Shown here: one piece after another, positions 14,101-23,200 of the stretch | Numbering within the stretch: position 1 is the stretch's first letter | Layout of the letters: every line of letters begins with the position of its first letter | Origin: Prostheceraeus crozeri | Lineage: Eukaryota > Platyhelminthes > Polycladida > Euryleptidae | Assembly: GCA_907163375.1 (NCBI GenBank) | Contig: CAJQUW010012453.1 | Span: 15,001 to 79,000 of the forward strand | DNA: 64,000 nt | Direction: 5' to 3' | Position numbers and translations under genes: made by a program | Notes under the pieces: generated by a model | What the model was told of the DNA's origin: nothing | Database searches by the model: none | The model's input: only the letters and a program-made list of their open reading frames with translations

Positions 14101-14540
14101 TTAACTTGTAAACTGATGAAACTTCATTTTATTTCTAACATATAAACTGTTATAACTCTATTTTGAAGCACATAAACTATTAAAACTTTATTTCCAACGT
14201 GTACACTATTAAAACTTTATTTCAGCTTGTAAACTGTTCAAACTTTATTTTTTATCTTGCACACTATTTAAACTTTATTTTAAAACTTGTAAACTATTGA
14301 AACTTTATTTTTAACTTGCAAACTATTGAAACTTTATTTTATTTCTAACATATAAACAGATAGAACTTTATTCTTAACTTGTAAACTGGTGAAACTTCAT
14401 TCTATTTCTAACATACAAACAGATAAAACTTTATTCTTAACATACACACACACACTATTGAAACTTTATTTTCAATCTGTAAACTGTTGAAACTATATCT
14501 TTCATTTACAAATAGTAGAACGCTTAGTCTAACTTGTAAA
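8195..14540 (-). repeat. AT-rich satellite, right arm
   Basis: The same ~29-30 bp monomer family in opposite orientation, seen on the + strand as GAAACTTTATTT alternating with AACATACAAACAGATA or AACTTGTAAACTG. The first part mirrors the left arm; beyond about 9900 the array continues further than the left arm does. AATAAA hexamers now lie on the minus strand. The array ends with a diverged block at 14480-14540 that resembles 8455-8520. Confidence 0.85.
11768..14335. repeat. Higher-order repeat of ~1.18 kb inside the satellite
   Basis: A landmark beginning TATAAACTGTTATAACTC occurs near 10303, 11207, 11768, 12386, 12956, 13568 and 14140. Alternate occurrences are about 1180-1188 bases apart, and the DNA between them is nearly identical. 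This shows recent unequal exchange of a multi-monomer block. Confidence 0.75.
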
Positions 14541-14689
14541 TCTTAAAACATTTCATATGGACGATGATGATAATAGATGAAATAGTGTCAAATAAATTAA
14601 GATAGCTTACACTTCTGATACAGGGATAGCAATCGACTGCGATCCATGTGTAAAGAGCTTGTTAGACTACGGAAGAGAGAAGTGTGTTA
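14541..14689. other. Short unique stretch after the satellite
   Basis: No gene seen. It holds a small perfect hairpin, TAA-GATAGC-TTA at 14598-14609, of the type described in the repeat family to its right. Confidence 0.4.
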
Positions 14690-15125
14690 TGTTGCGTGTG
14701 GCGCGTGAGTGTCCTCCCATTTCATTCCATTCATCAATTCGTCTCATTGATAGAGACAGGTAGAACTCATGGTTCTCATAACGTATGCAATGGAAAGTTT
14801 TAGGCAACCTTCGACAGTTGGCTAAATGTCGCCCTGGCGCGAATGCATACTACGTTGAGACAGAGGCAATCACTTGCAAACATGACGCAGAGAGGTTTAA
14901 CAAGATTGACCATTGCCGAATGTCCCCTGCGGTATACATAGCTACGGGTTTCACCGCCGCCCTTTACAGGAACGCCCGTCGAAAGGAAGTATTACACCGA
15001 ACTTCATTTGCAACGTTCAAGTTGACTGATAGCAGATTCAACTTAATGATAGTATTCGCCAGTCCGAAGACTGCCCAGGGCAAACCGCGAGGAGGTTCTA
15101 TCATGTCTTGCCCCATGGTGGCCCT
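14690..15125. repeat. Hairpin-rich dispersed repeat, copy A
   Basis: This segment matches 60270-60975 in order and in many words, such as the GCAATGG, CGCAGAGAGGTTT and GTATTACACCGAA stretches. It ends with a bulged hairpin: AAGTTGA at 15019-15025 pairs with TCAACTT at 15038-15044 around CT-GATAGC-AG. A second hairpin, CAGTC-CGAA-GACTG, lies at 15060-15073; on the minus strand its loop is the very stable C(UUCG)G. A 159-codon frame crosses the segment but looks accidental. The preserved pairing suggests a structured RNA or a non-autonomous element. Confidence 0.6.
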
Positions 15126-15164
15126 TAAGAGAGCCGATGGTTCGTTCTCGGGAGTAACGTCATC

Positions 15165-15431
15165 TTACACCCTACCAATTCTGCTGAGAGAGTCTTTGAC
15201 TCTCTCTTTGGTAGCACTGTCGACTTCCACACTAGCTGGCACATGGCTAAAAAGTGGAATGTAGCGCCATTCCGTTGGATTGACAGCAGTTGCTGTCATC
15301 GGATTGCCAATCCGAGCAAGATTATTAAAAACTCTGTCTTGCTCCTCTAGCCTGACAAACTCCTCAAATAAATTTCGCGGCCTTAACTGCGGTCCGCGAG
15401 GAGAGCTGACTTGACTGTTCGGCGTCTGCAT
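15165..15431 (-). CDS. Small TATA-linked ORF, 88 aa
   Basis: Not recognised. The frame begins MQTPNSQVSSPRG and is hydrophilic and acidic in its middle (LFEEFVRLEEQDRVF). A TATA box (15461-15470 on the minus strand) stands about 30 bases before the start codon, so the start codon would lie very close to the predicted start of transcription. No membrane segment or known motif is seen. It lies inside the hairpin-rich repeat region between two direct-repeat copies, so it may belong to the repeat rather than to the host. The protein-like composition and promoter spacing favour a real short gene, but the second copy of the composite at 60 kb does not clearly keep it. Confidence 0.35.
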   Translation of the reverse strand: MQTPNSQVSSPRGPQLRPRNLFEEFVRLEEQDRVFNNLARIGNPMTATAVNPTEWRYIPLFSHVPASVEVDSATKERVKDSLSRIGRV

Positions 15432-15460
15432 GATTGAAATGAAATGAAATGAGAGGCAGT

Positions 15461-15470
15461 GGTTTATATA
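15461..15470 (-). promoter_or_regulatory. TATA box
   Basis: TATATAAACC on the minus strand, about 30 bases upstream of the start codon at 15431. Between them lies a simple ATTTC-type run. Confidence 0.45.
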
Positions 15471-15486
15471 CCCCTCTAACGCGACG

Positions 15487-15598
15487 CAACGTTCAAGTTG
15501 ACTGATAGCAGATTCAACTTAATGATAGTATTCGCCAGTCCGAAGACTGCCCAGGGCAAAGCGCGTGGAGGCTCTATCATGTCTTGTCCCATAGTGGA
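15487..15598 (+). repeat. Direct repeat of 15011-15122
   Basis: About 112 bases recur 476 bases downstream with only a few differences, including both the GATAGC hairpin and the CGAA-capped hairpin. The two copies flank the small minus-strand ORF and its TATA box. Confidence 0.8.
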
Positions 15599-15754
15599 CG
15601 ATTATACGGTAGTGTGTTAGTAGATTTCAATCACTGAAAAAGGAAGATGAGAATCATTTCATTTGTCTCATCAACGTTTATCATGGGAGCAATCATTGAA
15701 GGGGCATCTAATGAATTACATTTCACTCTACTCCATATCATAAAGACTAACCTT

Positions 15755-16030
15755 TGTCGAATGGCTGAAGTACTCTGACCTGGCGAGAGAAAACGTCACG
15801 TTGAGTATGAAGTCGAACGCCCAACATGAGCAACGGCTCAGAGGTTTCGGTCTAACAAACGACGAACAACCCGTGCAACACAATCCCTCTACGGCAGTAC
15901 CCGCCGTCCCGAAGGAACGCTCGAGCAAAGGAGGTATTACAGCGATGATGTGCTTTATGAGCAGAAGTGAATCTCTTGATAGCAAGAGACTATTCAACTA
16001 GATACCAAGTCAAAACAACCTGATAGCAGG
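15755..16030. repeat. Hairpin-rich dispersed repeat, copy B
   Basis: Several perfect hairpins occur in order: TGAGC-AACG-GCTCA at 15827-15840; ACGGC pairing with GCCGT at 15891-15907; TCC-CGAA-GGA at 15907-15916; TCTCTT-GATAGC-AAGAGA at 15972-15989; and CCT-GATAGC-AGG at 16019-16030. Words between the stems (GGAGGTATTACA, CCGTCCCGAAGGAACGC) are shared with the other copies. Stem sequences differ between copies while pairing is kept. Confidence 0.6.
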
Positions 16031-16084
16031 ACAAATGTATAGTCAGTAATTTACACTTAGTGAGGAATGATAGATTTGAGTGTA

Positions 16085-16310
16085 GTGAGTGGCACTCGAT
16101 CCCGTCGACAGCCCGAAGGCCTTGTACTGATCACTAGGGAAGTGAGAGATCTTCCCCGATACCCGCTCTTTACAGCTGAAGACATCATTGTCACTGCCCC
16201 GAAGTGGTAACAGGAACGCCGAGTCAAAGGTAGTGATCAGTAGCTGGGATCTAACCCCTCAAAGCTGCCTTAGACTTAGCTAAATTTGAAATCTGATAGC
16301 AGATTTGAAC
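16085..16310. repeat. Hairpin-rich dispersed repeat, copy D, multibranch
   Basis: A perfect 12-bp stem joins 16125-16136 (TACTGATCACTA) and 16231-16242. Inside it lies GGGAAG pairing with CTTCCC (16137-16142 with 16151-16156). Before it stands GCC-CGAA-GGC at 16111-16120 and after it AAATCT-GATAGC-AGATTT at 16289-16306. A smaller GCTT-GATAGC-AAGC follows at 16362-16375. The arrangement resembles a branched structured RNA rather than random DNA. Confidence 0.6.
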
Positions 16311-16399
16311 TCAGCATACTTGAAAACCTTGAGGAAACATCCCAAGTTATTGCTTTGATCAGCTTGATAGCAAGCCGTAGAGAGCTTGATTCACCAGCG

Positions 16400-16690
16400 T
16401 TTTGCAATGGAGATGTTTAGAGGCCACCCATGACAAGATAGCTAAGACTCAACCGATTGGCGTTCAAAGTGCTACGTTGAGAGCTGTGTCAAATGCCCAA
16501 CATGAGTTGCCCCAGCGGTTACGGTCTCAAATATGACACATTCCCTTGCCACACTTATCACTACGGCATCGTCCGCCGTCCCGAAGGAACACCCTGTCAG
16601 TGGAATATTACAGCAAAACTCTCCGTGTCTTGCTCGCTTTCAGTGAAAAGCCGCTTATAGCATGAGAAGACTGGCTCAGACATCATTAAA
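16400..16690. repeat. Hairpin-rich dispersed repeat, copy C
   Basis: Shares with 60420-60600 the words GACTCAACCGATTGGCGTTC and AAAGTGCTACGT, and with copy B the ACGGC/GCCGT stem plus TCC-CGAA-GGA at 16565-16587. The terminal hairpin is degenerate here (TATAGC instead of GATAGC). Confidence 0.6.
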
Positions 16691-16699
16691 AATGCTTTC

Positions 16700-17211
16700 A
16701 TTGACTTCAGCAGGGTCGAAAACCCCAGAAAACCTCCAAAAATAGTGAATTTAAATTTTTCAACTTTTTAGCACTACTTATGAAATTTTATAAGTAGTCC
16801 ATCACTTAGGGCAGGTCAATAGCGACCGAACCTTTTTTGAATCAAGTCAAACGGACTTGTAGAAGCAAAGTTACAAGCCTTTAAAGTTTTGGAGTCTTTT
16901 ATGGCCTGGAGACGAAGGCCATCTCCTGGCGAACCTCGAAGTCTGACGCCTTAGCTGATATCAGCAATGAAATTTTCTAAGTCGGTTTCTTACAGAAACT
17001 CGGGATTTGGAATGTCCGAAGCTATCATCGGAGCTCAGAGAGACGACCTACCTCTGACAATCGTTCTCCTCTAAATGAAAAGTCTCCGTCGGTTCCCAGC
17101 TTATATAGTGTGTGGCGATCAGCTGATGACGTAATACCCATCATCCAAACACTAAAAATCCCGTCTATCTCCGGTTCTAGTGCTCCGATTGAGCTGGAAA
17201 TACACCATTTC
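16700..17211 (-). promoter_or_regulatory. TATA-bearing module ahead of the satellite
   Basis: This stretch matches 61280-61790 over most of its length (shared words include GAAATTTTCTAAGTCGGTT, CGACCTACCTCTG and TATCTCCGGTTCTAGTGCTC). On the minus strand both copies carry TATATAA (17101-17107 and about 61668-61675) at the same relative place, followed by GAACCGA and then AGGTAGGTCGT. In the 61-kb copy an AATAAA lies about 390 bases downstream of the TATA box. That suggests a minus-strand transcription unit reading away from the satellite, toward the hairpin repeats. Confidence 0.45.
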
Positions 17212-20200
17212 CATGTAGAATTTGACGCTGAATCCGAATCTGGCCTCCGTTTTCCCATCCGATGCTTCGTTTTGGCTCTACAGTAGGCAGCCATCGCAAA
17301 AATTCTAACTCTGTCGTTTTTCCGAAAAATGTTGAACATTTTTCTCGCCGATTGACTTGAAACTCTCCGATTGACTTGAAACTCACCATACAGATAAAGA
17401 ATTTCACGCTGATTCCAAATCTGAAATCCGTTTTCCAATCCGATGCTTCGTTTTGAAGCTAGAGCCCAAAACGTCCCAAATTCTAACTCTGTCGTTTTTC
17501 GCCAATGTCCCAAAATCTTAAATGGCGTCTCACATCTAAACGAAGACAGATAGGAACAAGCCGATTCTTTCACTGAATTTGTCTCACTCTTAGCTTTCAA
17601 ACGAGCTATCGCACGACAAAATCCGTCCACTGGAAGCCAAAATCGAAGCAAGCTGTCCAGAGGGGGGGGGACGTCAGTGAAAATTTTTTCTCTCCGATTT
17701 CGCTGGAAACATCCTTCCTAACCCAAAATTTCACGTAGATTCCGAATCTGGCCTCCGTTTTCTCATCCGATGCTTCGTTTGGGCGCTACACACCAAAACG
17801 TCCCAAATTCTAACTCTGTCGTTTTTTCGAAAAATGTTGAAAATTTTTTCTCTCCGATTGACTTGAAACTCACCATACAGATAAAGAATTTCACGCTGAT
17901 TCCAAATCTGAAATCCGTTTTCCAATCCGATGCTTCGTTTTGAAGCTAGAGCCCAAAACGTCCCAAATTCTAACTCTGTCGTTTTTCGCCAATGTCCCAA
18001 AATCTTAAATGGCGTCTCACATCTAAACGAAGACAGATAGGAACAAGCCGATTCTTTCACTGAATTTGTCTCACTCTTAGCTTTCAAACGAGCTATCGCA
18101 CGACAAAATCCGTCCACTAGAAGCCAAAATCGAAGCAAGCTGTCCAGAGGGGGGGGGACGTCAGTGAAAATTTTTTCTCTCCGATTTCGCTGGAAACATC
18201 CTTCCTAACCCAAAATTTCACGTAGATTCCGAATCTGGCCTCCGTTTTCTCATCCGATGCTTCGTTTGGGCGCTACACACCAAAACGTCCCAAATTCTAA
18301 CTCTGTCGTTTTTTCGAAAAATGTTGAAAATTTTTTCTCTCCGATTGACTTGAAACTCACCATACAGATAAAGAATTTCACGCTGATTCCAAATCTGAAA
18401 TCCGTTTTCCAATCCGATGCTTCGTTTTGAAGCTAGAGCCCAAAACGTCCCAAATTCTAACTCTGTCGTTTTTCGCCAATGTCCCAAAATCTTAAATGGC
18501 GTCTCACATCTAAACGAAGACAGATAGGAACAAGCCGATTCTTTCACTGAATTTGTCTCACTCTTAGCTTTCAAACGAGCTATCGCACGACAAAATCCGT
18601 CCACTGGAAGCCAAAATCGAAGCAAGCTGTCCAGAGGGGGGGGGACGTCAGTGAAAATTTTTTCTCTCCGATTTCGCTGGAAACATCCTTCCTAACCCAA
18701 AATTTCACGTAGATTCCGAATCTGGCCTCCGTTTTCTCATCCGATGCTTCGTTTGGGCGCTACACACCAAAACGTCCCAAATTCTAACTCTGTCGTTTTT
18801 TCGAAAAATGTTGAAAATTTTTTCTCTCCGATTGACTTGAAACTCACCATACAGATAAAGAATTTCACGCTGATTCCAAATCTGAAATCCGTTTTCCAAT
18901 CCGATGCTTCGTTTTGAAGCTAGAGCCCAAAACGTCCCAAATTCTAACTCTGTCGTGTTTCGCCAATGTCCCAAAATCTTAAATGGCGTCTCACATCTAA
19001 ACGAAGACAGATAGGAACAAGCCGATTCTTTCACTGAATTTGTCTCACTCTTAGCTTTCAAACGAGCTATCGCACGACAAAATCCGTCCACTGGAAGCCA
19101 AAATCGAAGCAAGCTGTCCAGAGGGGGGGGACGTCAGTGAAAATTTTTTCTCTCCGATTTCGCTGGAAACATCCTTCCTAACCCAAAATTTCACGTAGAT
19201 TCCGAATCTGGCCTCCGTTTTCTCATCCGATGCTTCGTTTGGGCGCTACACACCAAAACGTCCCTAATTCTAACTCTGTCGTTTTTTCGAAAAATGTTGA
19301 AAATTTTTTCTCTCCGATTGACTTGAAACTCACCATACAGATAAAGAATTTCACGCTGATTCCAAATCTGAAATCCGTTTTCCAATCCGATGCTTCGTTT
19401 TGAAGCTAGAGCCCAAAACGTCCCAAATTCTAACTCTGTCGTTTTTCGCCAATGTCCCAAAATCTTAAATGGTGTCTCACATCTAAACGAAGACAGATAG
19501 GAACAAGCCGATTCTTTCACTGAATTTGTCTCACTCTTAGCTTTCAAACGAGCTATCGCACGACAAAATCCGTCCACTGGAAGCCAAAATCGAAGCAAGC
19601 TGTCCAGAGGGGGGGGGACGTCAGTGAAAATTTTTTCTCTCCGATTTCGCTGGAAACATCCTTCCTAACCCAAAATTTCACGTAGATTCCGAATCTGGCC
19701 TCCGTTTTCTCATCCGATGCTTCGTTTGGGCGCTACACACCAAAACGTCCCAAATTCTAACTCTGTCGTTTTTTCGAAAAATGTTGAAAATTTTTTCTCT
19801 CCGATTGACTTGAAACTCACCATACAGATAAAGAATTTCACGCTGATTCCAAATCTGAAATCCGTTTTCCAATCCGATGCTTCGTTTTGAAGCTAGAGCC
19901 CAAAACGTCCCAAATTCTAACTCTGTCGTTTTTCGCCAATGTCCCAAAATCTTAAATGGCGTCTCACATCTAAACGAAGACAGATAGGAACAAGCCGATT
20001 CTTTCACTGAATTTGTCTCACTCTTAGCTTTCAAACGAGCTATCGCACGACAAAATCCGTCCACTGGAAGCCAAAATCGAAGCAAGCTGTCCAGAGGGGG
20101 GGGGACGTCAGTGAAAATTTTTTCTCTCCGATTTCGCTGGAAACATCCTTCCTAACCCAAAATTTCACGTAGATTCCGAATCTGGCCTCCGTTTTCTCAT

Positions 20201-23200
20201 CCGATGCTTCGTTTGGGCGCTACACACCAAAACGTCCCAAATTCTAACTCTGTCGTTTTTTCGAAAAATGTTGAAAATTTTTTCTCTCCGATTGACTTGA
20301 AACTCACCATACAGATAAAGAATTTCACGCTGATTCCAAATCTGAAATCCGTTTTCCAATCCGATGCTTCGTTTTGAAGCTAGAGCCCAAAACGTCCCAA
20401 ATTCTAACTCTGTCGTTTTTCGCCAATGTCCCAAAATCTTAAATGGCGTCTCACATCTAAACGAAGACAGATAGGAACAAGCCGATTCTTTCACTGAATT
20501 TGTCTCACTCTTAGCTTTCAAACGAGCTATCGCACGACAAAATCCGTCCACTGGAAGCCAAAATCGAAGCAAGCTGTCCAGAGGGGGGGGGGGACGTCAG
20601 TGAAAATTTTTTCTCTCCGATTTCGCTGGAAACATCCTTCCTAACCCAAAATTTCACGTAGATTCCGAATCTGGCCTCCGTTTTCTCATCCGATGCTTCG
20701 TTTGGGCGCTACACACCAAAACGTCCCAAATTCTAACTCTGTCGTTTTTTCGAAAAATGTTGAAAATTTTTTCTCTCCGATTGACTTGAAACTCACCATA
20801 CAGATAAAGAATTTCACGCTGATTCCAAATCTGAAATCCGTTTTCCAATCCGATGCTTCGTTTTGAAGCTAGAGCCTAAAACGTCCCAAATTCTAACTCT
20901 GTCGTTTTTCGCCAATGTCCCAAAATCTTAAATGGCGTCTCACATCTAAACGAAGACAGATAGGAACAAGCCGATTCTTTCACTGAATTTGTCTCACTCT
21001 TAGCTTTCAAACGAGCTATCGCACGACAAAATCCGTCCACTGGAAGCCAAAATCGAAGCAAGCTGTCCAGAGGGGGGGGGACGTCAGTGAAAATTTTTTC
21101 TCTCCGATTTCGCTGGAAACATCCTTCCTAACCCAAAATTTCACGTAGATTCCGAATCTGGCCTCCGTTTTCCCATCGATGCTTCGTTTGGGCGCTACAC
21201 ACCAAAACGTCCCAAATTCTAACTCTGTCGTTTTTTCGAAAAATGTTGAAAATTTTTTCTCTCCGATTGACTTGAAACTCACCATACAGATAAAGAATTT
21301 CACGCTGATTCCAAATCTGAAATCCGTTTTCCAATCCGATGCTTCGTTTTGAAGCTAGAGCCTAAAACGTCCCAAATTCTAACTCTGTCGTTTTTCGCCA
21401 ATGTCCCAAAATCTTAAATGGCGTCTCACATCTAAACGAAGACAGATAGGAACAAGCCGATTCTTTCACTGAATTTGTCTCACTCTTAGCTTTCAAACGA
21501 GCTATCGCACGACAAAATCCGTCCACTGGAAGCCAAAATCGAAGCAAGCTGTCCAGAGGGGGGGGGACGTCAGTGAAAATTTTTTCTCTCCGATTTCGCT
21601 GGAAACATCCTTCCTAACCCAAAATTTCACGTAGATTCCGAATCTGGCCTCCGTTTTCTCATCCGATGCTTCGTTTGGGCGCTACACACCAAAACGTCCC
21701 TAATTCTAACTCTGTCGTTTTTTCGAAAAATGTTGAAAATTTTTTCTCTCCGATTGACTTGAAACTCACCATACAGATAAAGAATTTCACGCTGATTCCA
21801 AATCTGAAATCCGTTTTCCAATCCGATGCTTCGTTTTGAAGCTAGAGCCTAAAACGTCCCAAATTCTAACTCTGTCGTTTTTCGCCAATGTCCCAAAATC
21901 TTAAATGGCGTCTCACATCTAAACGAAGACAGATAGGAACAAGCCGATTCTTTCACTGAATTTGTCTCACTCTTAGCTTTCAAACGAGCTATCGCACGAC
22001 AAAATCCGTCCACTGGAAGCCAAAATCGAAGCAAGCTGTCCAGAGGGGGGGGGACGTCAGTGAAAATTTTTTCTCTCCGATTTCGCTGGAAACATCCTTC
22101 CTAACCCAAAATTTCACGTAGATTCCGAATCTGGCCTCCGTTTTCTCATCCGATGCTTCGTTTGGGCGCTACACACCAAAACGTCCCAAATTCTAACTCT
22201 GTCGTTTTTTCGAAAAATGTTGAAAATTTTTTCTCTCCGATTGACTTGAAACTCACCATACAGATAAAGAATTTCACGCTGATTCCAAATCTGAAATCCG
22301 TTTTCCAATCCGATGCTTCGTTTTGAAGCTAGAGCCTAAAACGTCCCAAATTCTAACTCTGTCGTTTTTCGCCAATGTCCCAAAATCTTAAATGGCGTCT
22401 CACATCTAAACGAAGACAGATAGGAACAAGCCGATTCTTTCACTGAATTTGTCTCACTCTTAGCTTTCAAACGAGCTATCGCACGACAAAATCCGTCCAC
22501 TGGAAGCCAAAATCGAAGCAAGCTGTCCAGAGGGGGGGGGACGTCAGTGAAAATTTTTTCTCTCCGATTTCGCTGGAAACATCCTTCCTAACCCAAAATT
22601 TCACGTAGATTCCGAATCTGGCCTCCGTTTTCTCATCCGATGCTTCGTTTGGGCGCTACACACCAAAACGTCCCAAATTCTAACTCTGTCGTTTTTTCGA
22701 AAAATGTTGAAAATTTTTTCTCTCCGATTGACTTGAAACTCACCATACAGATAAAGAATTTCACGCTGATTCCAAATCTGAAATCCGTTTTCCAATCCGA
22801 TGCTTCGTTTTGAAGCTAGAGCCCAAAACGTCCCAAATTCTAACTCTGTCGTTTTTCGCCAATGTCCCAAAATCTTAAATGGCGTCTCACATCTAAACGA
22901 AGACAGATAGGAACAAGCCGATTCTTTCACTGAATTTGTCTCACTCTTAGCTTTCAAACGAGCTATCGCACGACAAAATCCGTCCACTGGAAGCCAAAAT
23001 CGAAGCAAGCTGTCCAGAGGGGGGGGGGACGTCAGTGAAAATTTTTTCTCTCCGATTTCGCTGGAAACATCCTTCCTAACCCAAAATTTCACGTAGATTC
23101 CGAATCTGGCCTCCGTTTTCTCATCCGATGCTTCGTTTGGGCGCTACACACCAAAACGTCCCAAATTCTAACTCTGTCGTTTTTTCGAAAAATGTTGAAA

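Noticed and set aside
14785-15264. 159-codon + strand ORF in copy A
   Set aside because: It crosses hairpins and direct repeats, is not kept in the copies at 60 kb, and overlaps the better-supported minus-strand ORF.
14690-16690. Hammerhead ribozymes in the hairpin repeats
   Set aside because: The CGAA/UUCG-capped stems resemble a stem II, but the CTGANGA and GAAA core segments are missing.
17741-17800. CENP-B box in the satellite (CTTCGTTTGGGCG)
   Set aside because: It lacks the core spacing TTCGNNNNANNCGGG, so there is no support for CENP-B binding.
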